A stretch of 64,000 nt of DNA from Osedax fenrisi (GCA_964019155.1 OZ025241.1:90798223-90862222), one strand, 5' to 3'. Positions 11,913 through 23,547 are shown, counted from the stretch's first letter. Translations and numbers: made by a program. Notes: a model not told the origin generated them from the letters alone.

Positions 11913-12465
11913 AGTGCTGTTCACATGAGCAATCTATTCCAGCAATTTCGCAATGGAATTCTTAAGTATTTACAAAATGTGATTGTCTGTGTTTTTCTGC
12001 GATTATTGATAAATGTTCTAATCCGAATTTATTCTAGTTTTATGACAATTTATGAAATTGATAAATAAACGCACGCACAAGTATACTGATGAGTATTAAT
12101 GCATACCTAATGCATTTACCTTTCTACTGGTCAATCTATTTATAATCTTTTACGATTTTAATTGATTAAAATGATGTTATTTAATCGTTAATTTAATCTT
12201 TAATTAATAATTAATAAATAATTAATAATTATAATTATAATATATAATTATTAAATTATGAATATATATATCACCACTTTATGATTATATAATAAACTTA
12301 AGTTCATAAGTTCTTCAAATGTATATATTTTTAAGAATTCTACTGAAAAAATATATTGCTCATGTGAACACCCTACAATTTATACCGCTAGGGAATTTTG
12401 AAACTGGAATTCTTAAGAATTTTATTGCAAAATTGCTGGAATATATTACTCATGTGAACAGCGCT
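11913..12465. mobile_element. PIF/Harbinger-like MITE, copy 2
   Basis: This is identical in structure to 4033-4585, with the same AGTGCTGTTCACATGAG ends and TAA flanks. It is part of the 7.9-kb duplication, not an independent insertion. Confidence 0.7.
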
Positions 12466-12480
12466 TAATACATTTAATTA

Positions 12481-12980
12481 AAAGCTGATATATATATAAG
12501 AGCTATTAATTATAAACAAAAATTTTAAATTTAATTTCATATTTACGAGACATTATAAATTTAGAACCTGTCTTATAAGATATTCATTTAATTTATTAAT
12601 TTAGTTATTAAGATAATATTTATAAATATAAATATTAGTATTAAAATTCTTTATATTTTTGTAATATTCTAGGATATATAATAATATATTATTAAATAAT
12701 TAAATTATTAATATTTAATTGTTATAATCATATAATTAATAATATTACGTCTACATATTATATAATATTGTATATCAATTTTAATTAATTTTTTTTGATA
12801 ATTAAAATAAATTGTGATACAATAATCTAATGATTGCTTAATGCTTCGCTTACCGAATACTTAACTATGTAATGAATAATAAACTATGTAACACACACAG
12901 TAAATATGTTAATCGTGACCATCACCTATTCATGAAGATATGCGCTATGAGTATAGATGTCCTGAATGGGACCCTCCTCT
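12481..12980. repeat. Dispersed block D, copy 1
   Basis: This matches 58436-58927. It is AT-rich, with a conserved end containing TCGTGACCATCACCTATTCA. No gene is seen. Homology to unit 2 stops at about 12980. Confidence 0.75.
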
Positions 12981-14040
12981 TTAGAAAACAACTCCTCACG
13001 ATAAATACGTAAAGACGGTTTAGTTATACTAGTGATACCTATAGTTTCAGTTACCTCACTTTCGTAGTTTATCCTCATCAACATTTAACTAACATTTAAT
13101 GATTTGTTATGTTAAGTTATCATTAGATATGTTACTAACAACATTTCATGCGTAAAATATGTAAGCATTTGATACTAATCGTGATAATATATAATAAATA
13201 TTTAATCGTGATATAAATAACATATTTATCCAGGATTTCCAATTAGATTTAAATGATTTCAGTTTAATATTTGACTACATGTATTTCATTAGACTATTAG
13301 AGGAGTTATAAAACATTAATATACAACTTTGAGTAATTAGAATTGTTCACTTCGCAGATAATAGGATTCTTTGAAATATCTCCTATAGTGAATTATTTAA
13401 AGTTTATCAATGAAATAAATTAATTATTCATCAGCTAATTAATCTATATTTAGCTGTACACATATATAGATATTATATTTCACTTAAATATCAGTATTAT
13501 CGTAATTAAAATCAATATAAATTATATTTCACAACATTATCAAATGTATAATAATTTATTATCTATTTAAGAAGTATAAGTATATTTACATTCAAGGCAT
13601 GCGTACATTATATATCTTCACCACCACTCACCGCAGCCTCATCATTAGTAGAACATGTACAGCACACGTATCCAGTCGTTACGACTCATGCTGCCATCTG
13701 CAAGAGAGTCACGTGAAACAATGCTTACAAGAACTTAACCTGCCGTCATAACTCTATCATTATCTACATGAACACGGTTATAGAGGTATGTAGTGGTCAA
13801 CTGTATGGGTAGGTCAGCAGTTATGATATTAATGCACAGTAACATTTGTATAAGGGTTTTGAAATTTTTTCTTTAAAAAAATATGTTCTAATACATTTTT
13901 TTTACTTATACTTTTTATATATATCTAATTAAATATCATAAATTAAATTTTAGAATTATAAAGTATAAACGTGAGATTATAATATTGTGATTTCATATGA
14001 TATTTCTATAAATGAGGTTTTTCTATCTTCTAATCTAAAA

Positions 14041-14130
14041 CATTTCTATATGTGAGGCTCAGCCATCTAATACGTCAGAAAAGCAGGCAGTATGATGCGG
14101 GTTCAAGCCCGGTCCACACCCATACAATAA
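14041..14130 (+). repeat. tRNA-derived SINE remnant
   Basis: TGAGGCTCAGCCATCTAATA resembles a pol III A box, and GGGTTCAAGCCCG a B box. The spacing is tRNA-like, but there is no convincing full cloverleaf, so it is not called as a tRNA gene. Confidence 0.4.
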
Positions 14131-14405
14131 GTCTTAGAATAATATGTATGGAGTGAACTTATGTATACAAAAATGACCAGCTCTTATTAAATTATGGATT
14201 CCTTAACATTATAATATCTTCAAAAGCATATTAAAACCATTTGGTTATAAGTAATAATTTCATATTGATGAAAAGACTCCTCCAAAATTAAAATAATAAA
14301 CAACATAATATTATAATACCCTACATACTTAATTCATATTACATGTAATAAATATATTTCAATAAGTATATCGTTATAATTTGTTTTTGTTGGAATTTTA
14401 TGTTA

Positions 14406-14408
<3 letters not shown>

Positions 14409-14458
<50 letters not shown>
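14409..14458. repeat. (TA)n microsatellite
   Basis: This is an uninterrupted run of TA of about 50 bp. Confidence 0.9.
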
Positions 14459-14464
<6 letters not shown>

Positions 14465-14623
14465 TGTACATAAGCATATACAATTATATAAATATAGAAT
14501 TGAAACTAATGTACTTTTTTCAATATAAATTTAATTATAGTATTAATTACATTTGAAAAATATGTTATCACATATAATGATACAAATATAATTACACATT
14601 TATAATAAGGTTAATAAGTCTTA

Positions 14624-14663
<40 letters not shown>

Positions 14664-14745
14664 TTTATAAATATCTATATAAATATATTCCTATTTCTTT
14701 AATTTTATATTCCTATTTATATTTTTATATCATTTATATTATATA

Positions 14746-15231
14746 CAAAATTTTGCGAAGCAAAGATATAACACTTCCTATCTATGCAATATGAACAATA
14801 TTCAGGTGTTCCCGCTGCTAGCAGTAGTATCGAAATCACTGAAATAGATTTAGTTTTAGTTCAGGTTCTATAAAACAGTGTTTTCAATGCTATATTTAAT
14901 TACATGCAATATAAATAAGCTTTTACTACCACATAGATATGTATAACATTTAAAACCAACATATCCTATTGATTTGTTATATATATAAATATTTGTAATG
15001 AATACATGGTTTTCATTATATAAATAATAATTTAACGCATATTATTTAACATTTTAAAAGTATATAGTTTGATACGAATTTACATTATAGACACATTATA
15101 GTACATAGTTCCGAAAATTGACCCTATATATGTGACGATATAAAAAACAAAATGCATTGTTTTTTATACAAAATCTAATTTCATGATTTAGCATGAGTGT
15201 TATATCTTTCCTTAGAAGAATATGTGATATA
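14746..15231. mobile_element. MITE, independent copy of the element nested in the hAT-like MITEs
   Basis: It shares TTTTGCGAAGCAAAGATATA at the left, the central CCGCTGCTAGCAGTAGTATC and AGTGTTATATCTTTCCTTAG at the right with 1953-2417. The flanking sequence is unrelated, and it is diverged by many substitutions. Confidence 0.55.
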
Positions 15232-15850
15232 TACAAGCAAATAATTCAAGTATTAATAATAAAATAATATATTTACTATTTTCTTATTTTGATTTTATCA
15301 GTATATTTTTTATAATACATATATAGTGCACAAAATACCTATACTATTCAATATTACTTATAAACTAATATAATTTTCTAAGTATATAGATAATAACTAA
15401 GTCTATTAATCCCATCTATTTGTTAAAAAATTAATATAAAATGTTAATACTCTATATATTTAGTTATTAAAAAATCAATATTATTCACAATAATCATCAT
15501 AAACAACATAATAACTAATAAAATAAAACATGAATATTATATCTCATTGTAATTTATAAAAAAATGTATTCTGTAACTTTTATAGAAATTATAGATAGAG
15601 TTATTTATAACTTATAAACATTATGCAAGAAATACTATCTATTAATATATTAAGTATATTACAAACAATTGTTAGATTCTAAGGGTTTCACTTAGAATCT
15701 AAGTGTGAGTTAATTCAACTTAGTTAATTATTATTATTTAATTAATACTGATAACTAATTTTAATATTTATTTATTGATTGATTGATAATTTATTTAAGC
15801 AAATATAGTCGAAAGTTTAAATATTTACTAACGATAATTATATTATTTAA

Positions 15851-16466
15851 GGGTGCAAGCGCGGGTTCGGGCTTACCATGTTAATTATAGCTCTAGCTAA
15901 AATTCTAAGGATACTAAACTAATAAAGATAATGAAGTAATTTTCTTTTATTTAATAGATATTATTCTACTGCATAAAAGTATTGACTTTTTATAAATATA
16001 CTTTATTTAAAATTATGTAAAAAAAATAGTTTAAAATAGTTGAAATATATTTTATATTTTTTTATTAAAAATTTGAAGTTTATTATAATTTATTTTAAAA
16101 TATAAATTATAATACAATGTCCTGTCAATATTAATATAGTATTACTTTTTATTTATATACAGTACAATTTTCAGATACAAATATTAATAATCAAAGAATT
16201 AATAGGCTTTTACCTATGCTTACTAAGTGCAAAAAGTAAAAAATAGAGAAAATTACATTCAAAGTTTTTTTAAAATAAAGTCTTGTCAATTTCATATTAT
16301 TTTTAATTTGATTGATCTTGTAAAACACTTTATATTGATAGAAATACTCCACTATAATTTAAAATATTTTACAATGTGATAAATAAGATACTGAACATGG
16401 ATAATACGTTATAAAAAAAATAACAAAATAAAAATATTATGCATATTCTAACCCTCACTTGCACCC
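15851..16466. mobile_element. MITE with TTAA flanks
   Basis: The ends GGGTGCAAGCGCGGGTT and, reverse-complemented, GGGTGCAAGTGAGGGTT are bordered by TTAA at 15847-15850 and 16467-16470. TTAA targets suggest a piggyBac-like or other TTAA-specific element. No coding region is present. Confidence 0.55.
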
Positions 16467-16816
16467 TTAAATAAATAAAGTGTAATATGAAATTAAAAAA
16501 TTAATATATTAAAACAGTTTATCATTACCGTAAAAATAAATGTAAAATTTTAAATTATATCGTAAAATAATTAAAAATAGAAATAAAATACTATGTTTTA
16601 TAAATGAGGGCATCGAAATATTCTATGTATACTTTAGATATATTGAATTATTCTTAATTTGTAACCTATATTAATAATACATTATTAATTATATAGTTTA
16701 ATAATTAATGATACATTTTAAATATATTACAAACATAACATGTTTAGAATAATATAAACAAATAATGTAATACTTATCATTTTTTAAATCTGTAATAATA
16801 GTACATTATTAATTTT

Positions 16817-17590
16817 ATGCTTTTTGCAATTTATGATTCTATATACAAGATTACCTCTAACAAATATATTACCTTGTCTAATTTCATACTATTACTTACC
16901 AAACTATGTGTTAATAATTCAACATTCATTACTATAATTACTTGTTATAGACCCCCCAATAATGATTATATAATCTTCTTAACTAAGAGAAAGCGTTCTC
17001 GACTAATTGACTCATACAACAAATATCACAGGTAACATTCACTTTGAATCCGACAGACCACACACTCTTATTTAATCGAGCTTCTCAGTCAATGTAATCT
17101 TACCAACACAACAGCTTTCCAACACATAACACAGCTACACCATTGACATCATATTTACAACCCTCGACTCAGTGCTACTTACTAACTTACTTAACTTTAT
17201 CATCTATATTAATACACTAAAGTTATTAGAAAAATAACTTCCTTCCGTAACCTTAAAAAAAGTAATGTATACAATATTCTATAGATATCAATGAATCTCA
17301 CCATTCTACACTAACTTCAATATCATCCTTCCACAACTTACTATCCCTACTCATTAGCAAGCATGTGCATCACAAAAATAAATATTCTTCCTATATATAA
17401 TAACATACCTTGGTTCTCGCCCAAACTTATGGCACCTTAAATAGTTATTAAAACTGATCATAATTATAAAAATAAAACTATTTCTCAAAATGTAGACAAC
17501 CTCTCCCACTTATATTCTAACTGTAACGTTTATTGCAAACTCCTTTACACTTACAAATCTAAATATTTTAAATTGATGATATTTTAAATA
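16817..17590 (+). pseudogene. Decayed LINE fragment, AP-endonuclease end and linker
   Basis: Conceptual translation, with frame changes and stops, recovers hallmarks of the apurinic-like endonuclease of CR1/L2/Jockey-type LINEs. These are FITIITCYRPPNND (about 16910-16965), NIHFESDRPHTLLF soon after (17038-17080), then FPTHNTATPLT in a shifted frame (about 17115-17150). A linker-like PWFSPKL follows near 17410-17430. The order and spacing match a LINE ORF2 before its reverse transcriptase. No RT domain follows. It is a relic; the exact clade is unclear. Confidence 0.5.
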
Positions 17591-18679
17591 GGTTTAATTA
17601 TATTAAGGGGTGTATATGTTCGTTTTCATTCTGTATTAATAATTATTTTACTTATTCAACATATTCAAATATAATTCACTACCTTTCAATGGATGTATAT
17701 ATATACTATGTCACTCAAAAGTAACTATAAGTGCTTTATTTAAATATTATAAACATACTCTTTATAGACGAAATATTATATCATGTTTATGACGAAAGTA
17801 ATTTTAGAAGCTTATATTTAAGAATTTTTGTTTACATAATTTATAATATTTGGGAAATTCTACCGTTTGATAAATCTTTATTAAATTCTCAGTTTATCCA
17901 TGATATATTGATGATGGTATAGTTACTTTTGAATATAAATATATATATTATTTGATACACTTATAATAAAAATCTTTTTTCAGTAAAAAATTGACAAAGT
18001 TCTTTGATCATTATCTAATACCTATCATATGATATAAGTAGGTATTAAGTATATAGATCTAAATGTTAGTTTTTATTTTATATAACTACAACTATAGTTT
18101 ATTATAAATATATATTAATTCATACAGACTCAACTACTGATAAATAAACAACATATACGTCTAGAGTGAAAAAGAGATTGCGAAAGTTATAAGAAACATA
18201 TTCTATACCATTAGAATATTTGAATAAATATAATCAGATATAAATCTGAAACATTTATTATTGATAAATTATATTATGAACAATTAATAATACAACACAA
18301 AAATAAATAATATAAAACCATTTAGAGTTACGGTTGAAATAGGTTAAAAATAATTAGATCTAGAATATAAACTTATTTAACTTTGCATATTATTATACTA
18401 ATAGATATACAATTATTTTACTAAGTCAAAATCATTAAATAATATATATTAATATATCTCATATATAAATAAGTATAACCTAATGATATTATATTCAACC
18501 TGATACTGGTTATATAATTTAAATATAAAAATAATAAGCATACAATAAATAAATACAAATGATATTATCCTTATGGATATTATTATTACTTATTATTTAT
18601 TAATATTTAATTTTATTAAATATAGTATATTCTATAAATTGTTAAATTAAAATATAACTATATATATATATATTAGATA

Positions 18680-19490
18680 GGATGTACTAAAACCCAGTTG
18701 TAATTTTATAATACTTATTTATATATAATATATTATAATCAATGAGTGATATTAAATGTTCAAAATAGTAATGTGTTTATAGTAACATTTTAGGTTTTAA
18801 TTTTAACCATTAATGGTTGTTATTTACAATTTTGCCCAGTTGTAATTTTATAACAAATCATAATACATATTTACATATTAAACATAATTTTTCACTTTGA
18901 TACTATATATATTTATTCTTATTCTTATATATATTATATATAATATAATATTATAAGTAGTACAAAATGTAATACTATTTTGAACATTTAATCGAGCCAT
19001 ATCAGAGTAGGCTAATTTTGTTTAAATAATATTTATATATTATTTAATTTATTGGGTTTTATTTTAATTTATTAAGGTGTATCCTTTTTTCTTTAGCTGC
19101 ATTATAAATACCGAAGTGAGCCTAAACAATATTGTGCTAATATTAGTACACGTTTTTTATTTTATTAAATAAAATAATTTTAAAAATGTGCCTATAAAAA
19201 AGCAATACCCATTTAATATCATTTATTGATTATAATATATATTAGTATCAAAATATTATATTAAGTATATTATATACAAATAAGTATTAGAAAATTAGGA
19301 CTGGATTAAAACTGGGCAACACATTTTTAATGACACTCATTAAAACCTAAAATGTTACTATATAACCAATACATTAATATTTTGAACATTATATCACTTG
19401 ATTATAATATATTATATATAAGTATTGAATAAATTATATTAGTTTAAACTTATAAGTATTATAAAATTACAACTGGTTTTAGTACATTCC
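18680..19490. mobile_element. Long-terminal-inverted-repeat element, copy in unit 1
   Basis: The left end GGATGTACTAAAACCCAGTT and the right end, reverse-complemented GGAATGTACTAAAACCAGTT, continue as imperfect inverted repeats for about 120 bp, including TAATTTTATAATACTTA and AACATTTTAGGTTTT. No reading frame is present. Unit 2 has the same element at 59480-60290. The superfamily is unknown. Confidence 0.5.
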
Positions 19491-20034
19491 ATATTATATA
19501 TAAATTGAATATTTATTAAACTTTAAAATAATGTCACAACTTACTAATAATGTATTATGTAAACATTATATTTAATAATCAATTTATATTTTAAAATAAT
19601 TAATAAGCTCGTCGGATTCAAAGCATATTATATTCAAACAATTAAAATAAATTACATGATATTATACTGTGAATTATTAAAGTGTAATTAGATCTAGAAT
19701 AGAAACTCATTTAAAACAATACTATGCATTTCATATTATTATACTAATGTAGATTTAAAATAGACTATTTTCAAAATCATTAAATAATATACTTCAATAT
19801 ATCTCATATAAAGTGTATTATATTTAAATTGATATTGTTGATATTATTATTACTTATAATTTATTAAATATAGTAGTTAGATATATATATATATATTTAA
19901 TGTTTATTAAACTTAAAAATAATATCACAACTTACTAATAATGTATTATATGTATTATTAAATTACATTTAACTTAAATTTTAAGTAAACATTATATTTG
20001 AAAATAATTAATTATAAGCTCGTTAATATTGGGT

Positions 20035-20050
20035 GGCCCTAAAAAGGGCC
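20035..20050 (-). terminator. Histone 3' stem-loop (H1)
   Basis: On the minus strand this reads GGCCCTTTTTAGGGCC, a 6-bp stem and 4-nt loop, followed by ACCCA as in metazoan histone mRNA 3' ends. It lies 31 bp past the H1 stop. It is the SLBP/U7-type processing signal in place of polyadenylation. Confidence 0.95.
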
Positions 20051-20081
20051 GATTGGAATTATAAATATAAATATGAAATAG

Positions 20082-20585
20082 TTAAGCTTTAACTGTTTTC
20101 TTGATAGTTTTCTTAGCCACTGGTTTTTTCACTATTTTCGAAACTGCCTTCTTCGCTTTCTTTGGAGAAGCCTTTTTTTGTGAAGATTTAACCTTTTTGA
20201 CAATTGCTTTTTTGGTAGTCTTAACAATTTTGTTAACCGATGTTTTCTTTGCTTCAATTTTCTTCGGTGCAACTACTTTCTTTATTACTTTCTTTACTGG
20301 CTTTGGTTGAACTGCAACTTTAAAACTTCCGGTAGCACCTGTACCTTTGACTTGATTTAATAAACCAATACTGACACCATTACGTAAACATGTTTTTAAA
20401 TTACTGTTAATTTTCTTGTCGTTAGTTCCTAACTTATAATTAGCAGAAATATATTTAAGAATGGCGTTACGAGATGATCCTTTTCTTTCCTTTAATGAAG
20501 AAATTGCGGATACCACCATTTCGTTGAACTTGGGGTGAACAGCTACAACTTTGGCTTTAACGGTTTTCTTAACTGGAGAACTCAT
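20082..20585 (-). CDS. H1: Linker histone H1 (unit 1)
   Basis: This linker histone binds nucleosome entry/exit DNA and compacts chromatin in the nucleus. The 167 residues comprise a short Lys-rich N-tail and the winged-helix globular domain at about 17-92 (HPKFNEMVVSAISSLKERKG, SSRNAILKYI, KGTGATGSFKV). A Lys/Ala/Pro C-tail follows, with PKKA- and VKK-type repeats. It is short for an animal H1 (usually about 190-250), the C-tail being reduced. It is intronless, uses its own upstream TATA, and ends at a histone stem-loop. Its tail differs from the unit-2 copy by an in-frame 12-bp insertion (residues VIKK), a missing Lys codon and a Gln/Pro change. A polylysine-rich C-tail and the position next to H2A make the assignment secure. 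Confidence 0.97.
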   Translation of the reverse strand: MSSPVKKTVKAKVVAVHPKFNEMVVSAISSLKERKGSSRNAILKYISANYKLGTNDKKINSNLKTCLRNGVSIGLLNQVKGTGATGSFKVAVQPKPVKKVIKKVVAPKKIEAKKTSVNKIVKTTKKAIVKKVKSSQKKASPKKAKKAVSKIVKKPVAKKTIKKTVKA

Positions 20586-20640
20586 GATAATGTACGAAGG
20601 AGAGAAATATTCGAATGATATAAATCATTAGTCAAACTGA

Positions 20641-20649
20641 TTATATATA
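20641..20649 (-). promoter_or_regulatory. H1 TATA box
   Basis: The minus strand reads GTATATATAA, about 56-64 bp before the H1 start codon. The same motif stands before the unit-2 H1. Confidence 0.6.
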
Positions 20650-20759
20650 CAAATAAACGGATGTGAAAGTAATCTCTATATTTTGTATACAAATATTTTC
20701 ATTTTCTCTAATTTTGTCTCTTTTTATAAAGTTTGTAATCCATTATATCAAACTAGATT

Positions 20760-22360
20760 AAATATTTTTAATTATATTTTTTTTAATATAATAGATCTTA
20801 TTTTCATTTAGATGAATATCTTAAGCGTATATAATATAATTTTAAATTAAAACAAGAAAATGACGACTAACCTGTAATTTCATAATTTTTAAACTTGACT
20901 TTTCGATTAAATACAAAAATTATAAGTAATTAATAATTATTTTTTATTAATTTATAATTTATTTCTAATAATTGAATATCATTTTAGTATATTAACAAAA
21001 AATATTTCTAATTATTTTAATGTATCATGGTAAATTACCACATGTAATATTAATATAAAGCACAACAATTTTCGATATTTACCATATAACAAAATGTTAT
21101 ATTTAGCATATATATTTATAAATAAAATATTATAAATTCATTAAGCTCAATTCATACAACTCAATTATAATATTTATAATTATTTTATAATTAAAAAATT
21201 CATAATTATGTTTATATAATGATATTCTATTTATTGTAATAGTTTATATAATACCTAATATGTTTATATAATTAAATAATAATAAAATAATCTAAATAAA
21301 TTCTCATAATCTGATTTATTATATATTAATAATTATTTTAGTAATACGTCAAATATATTAATATAACCTTAAGTAGGTATACTATATTAATTATATAATT
21401 TAATTCTTAGATGTAATCTTATAGGTATAATTACGTATTAAATATAATTACTTATAAAGTATAATTACGCATAACTATATAATACATCTCTTAATGTACT
21501 TTTAACTATATTCCTAAGTTCTTATTCACATCCATATTATTATTTCCTAAAGTAAACATCATTTTTGTTGTAGTGAATGTTTTAATACATTATCACTAGA
21601 TAAAAATTCAATTATAACATGTTATACATAAGATAGTTTATAAATAAAGTTAATAAAGGTTAATTAACAATTACAATTATTTCTGCAACTAGTACATTTT
21701 ATACGTTTATTTGAATACTCCCCCTATATTTATCATTATTTTAATACAAGTTTGCTTTGTAATTTTATTAATTATTTAACTTTTACTAATTCTGTATAAT
21801 TGATCTACTATTATTTGTAATGTCAGTTTAAATTATTTATATTACATGTAATTACTTTATTTAATTATAATTAAAACATATATAAAATTAAACTATGCTT
21901 TGTAATAGATTATTTTCCCAGTTTTTACCGTAAATTAACATGGTAGATAGGTTTTTACCAACATTAATGGAACCCTGCTTACATGTAATTACTTCAATTA
22001 TAATTAAAACATGTTAAAAAGTAGATGTTGCTTTATAATAAATTATTTTATTAGTTTTAGTTTACATAATTTAAAATATTATAAAAACATTTTTTATTTA
22101 TAGAAAATAATATTCTTGTGTATATAATTATTTTTATAAATATTTGCTAATTAATCATACACAATATTTGTGATATAAATTATTAAACTATATTCATTTA
22201 CTTTAAATATGAAAAACAATCGTTGAAATATATTAATTAGATAGATAATATTATAAAAATGTATATACAAATAATCATAAAATATATAATATGTAGCATA
22301 TATTTTAAATGTAGAATATTATATATATTAATTCAATTTGAATAAACTTGTTTAATGTGG
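20760..22360. other. H1-H2A spacer, no gene seen
   Basis: This is AT-rich DNA with no meaningful open frame and no transposon ends that I can delimit. It is conserved in unit 2 only because the whole unit is duplicated. Confidence 0.6.
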
Positions 22361-22362
22361 GT

Positions 22363-22378
22363 GGTCCTAAAAAGGACC
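22363..22378 (-). terminator. Histone 3' stem-loop (H2A)
   Basis: The minus strand reads GGTCCTTTTTAGGACC followed by ACCCA. The C-to-T change in the left arm is matched by G-to-A in the right arm, so the stem is preserved by compensatory change relative to the other stem-loops. Confidence 0.95.
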
Positions 22379-22410
22379 GATTGTTAGAATTTGAAGAGAA
22401 GTTGAAAGAA

Positions 22411-22788
22411 TTAAGTAGATTTACCAGTTTTCTTTGGTAAAAGAACAGCTTGAATATTAGGCAATACACCACCTTGAGCGATAGTAACACCGGCAAGTAA
22501 TTTGTTTAATTCTTCATCATTACGGATGGCCAACTGAAGATGACGTGGGATAATTCTAGATTTCTTGTTATCACGGGCAGCATTACCAGCTAACTCGAGA
22601 ATTTCAGCTGCCAAGTACTCCATAACGGCAGCTAAATATACTGGAGCACCAGCACCAACTCTTTTAGCGTAGTTACCTCTTCGTAAATGGCGATGGATAC
22701 GACCTACAGGGAATTGTAAACCAGCTCTTGATGATCTAGTCTTAGACTTAAGTCCCTTTGCTTTACCTCCTTTTCCTCGTCCAGACAT
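22411..22788 (-). CDS. H2A: Histone H2A (unit 1)
   Basis: This core nucleosome histone dimerises with H2B. The 125 residues show a basic N-tail ([11 protein letters not shown]), the AGLQFPVGRIHRHLRRGNYA start of the fold, and acidic-patch residues in MEYLAAEILEL and RNDEE. The C-terminal docking region is GGVLPNIQAVLLPKK. The tail ends TGKST with no SQ(E/D) motif, so it is a canonical replication-dependent H2A and not H2A.X. The N-tail and L1 region do not match H2A.Z. It is intronless and divergent from H3 across 309 bp. The unit-2 protein is identical. Confidence 0.98.
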   Translation of the reverse strand: MSGRGKGGKAKGLKSKTRSSRAGLQFPVGRIHRHLRRGNYAKRVGAGAPVYLAAVMEYLAAEILELAGNAARDNKKSRIIPRHLQLAIRNDEELNKLLAGVTIAQGGVLPNIQAVLLPKKTGKST

Positions 22789-23097
22789 GATGATAATTTG
22801 ATATGGATGGAGAGTATAAATTATAAGAATAAATTAAATTCTCAATTTGGCAACCTTTATAGGCTTTAGCGTGGAATAGACTACATCAACGCATTGTGAT
22901 TGGTCAGCCAATAGAAAGAATAAATCAGCCAATCATTATTGAGCTGTTAACATTGTTGTCTGTGTTTCATTTTATTGTAAATTATATATTTGTATAATTA
23001 TTTAACCAATCAGCGATTAATTTACTTTTAATACCACGCAAAATACTATATAAAGTGATGATTTTCCTTAGAAATCATTCATTATTATTTTTCCATA
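22789..23097. promoter_or_regulatory. Bidirectional H2A/H3 promoter
   Basis: Four CCAAT/ATTGG boxes lie at about 22899-22903, 22908-22912, 22929-22933 and 23006-23010, the first two as a back-to-back GATTGGTCAGCCAAT. A TATATAAAG box at 23047-23055 serves H3. On the minus strand TATAAAGG (22854-22861) is about 66-73 bp before the H2A start. The layout fits coordinated S-phase expression of a divergent pair. Confidence 0.75.
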
Positions 23098-23508
23098 ATG
23101 GCACGTACAAAGCAAACCGCTCGTAAATCTACCGGAGGTAAAGCTCCTCGTAAACAATTGGCTACCAAGGCTGCTCGCAAGAGTGCTCCTGCTACTGGTG
23201 GAGTTAAGAAACCTCACAGATACAGACCTGGTACCGTTGCTCTTCGTGAAATCCGTCGTTACCAAAAATCTACTGAATTACTTATCCGTAAGTTACCATT
23301 CCAACGTTTAGTTCGTGAAATCGCCCAAGATTTTAAAACTGATCTACGTTTCCAAAGTTCCGCCATTATGGCCCTTCAAGAAGCAAGTGAAGCCTACTTA
23401 GTTGGTCTCTTCGAAGATACTAACCTGTGTGCTATCCATGCTAAACGTGTTACTATTATGCCTAAAGATATTCAACTTGCCAGAAGAATTCGTGGTGAAC
23501 GTGCTTAA
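23098..23508 (+). CDS. H3: Histone H3, replication-dependent type (unit 1)
   Basis: This core nucleosome histone pairs with H4. The 136 codons encode the invariant tail [20 protein letters not shown] and the full histone fold. Ala31 and Ser87-Ala88-x-Met90 identify the H3.2-like replication-dependent form (H3.3 has Ser31 and the AAIG patch). Position 89 (mature numbering) is Ile instead of the usual Val of H3.2, a conservative change. Cys110 is present. It is intronless, followed by a stem-loop 24 bp after the stop, and shares its promoter with H2A. Confidence 0.99.
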   Translation: MARTKQTARKSTGGKAPRKQLATKAARKSAPATGGVKKPHRYRPGTVALREIRRYQKSTELLIRKLPFQRLVREIAQDFKTDLRFQSSAIMALQEASEAYLVGLFEDTNLCAIHAKRVTIMPKDIQLARRIRGERA

Positions 23509-23531
23509 TTTTCTCTTTTCCTATACAAATC

Positions 23532-23547
23532 GGCCCTTTTCAGGGCC
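23532..23547 (+). terminator. Histone 3' stem-loop (H3)
   Basis: GGCCCTTTTCAGGGCC has a 6-bp stem and the TTTC loop, the form closest to the metazoan consensus. It is followed by ACACA. Confidence 0.95.

Larger units (their letters stand above)
8780..12480. repeat. Dispersed block C, copy 2
   Basis: This is a tandem duplicate of 909-4604, displaced by about 7.87-7.88 kb. It lacks element P at its left edge. From about 9480 onward it is almost identical to copy 1, with only about four substitutions and one short indel seen by eye, but it continues into block D rather than block A. Confidence 0.9.
12981..18131. other. 5.15-kb segment present only in histone unit 1
   Basis: In unit 2, block D (ending 58927) is joined through about 4 bp of filler to the equivalent of 18132. 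This segment holds decayed repeats: a tRNA-like SINE remnant, two MITEs and a LINE fragment. Because its contents are old and degraded, loss from unit 2 is likelier than recent gain. In 13600-13860 the composition is more GC-rich, but I recognise nothing in it. Confidence 0.75.
18132..23192. repeat. Histone repeat unit 1, portion duplicated at 58932-64000
   Basis: The two stretches align almost base for base at an offset of about 40,800, with scattered substitutions and a few small indels. The non-coding DNA is as similar as the genes. This is the signature of a tandem histone repeat kept similar by unequal exchange or conversion. Confidence 0.9.

Noticed and set aside
16817..17035. Functional 72-codon gene
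   Set aside because: It is a fragment of a LINE endonuclease. Related motifs continue downstream in other frames past stops.
20101..20310. Open frame on the plus strand across H1
   Set aside because: It is the complement of the Lys-rich H1 tail (Phe-rich shadow), not a gene.
23068..23265. Minus-strand frame over the H3 start
   Set aside because: It is a shadow of H3 and its promoter.
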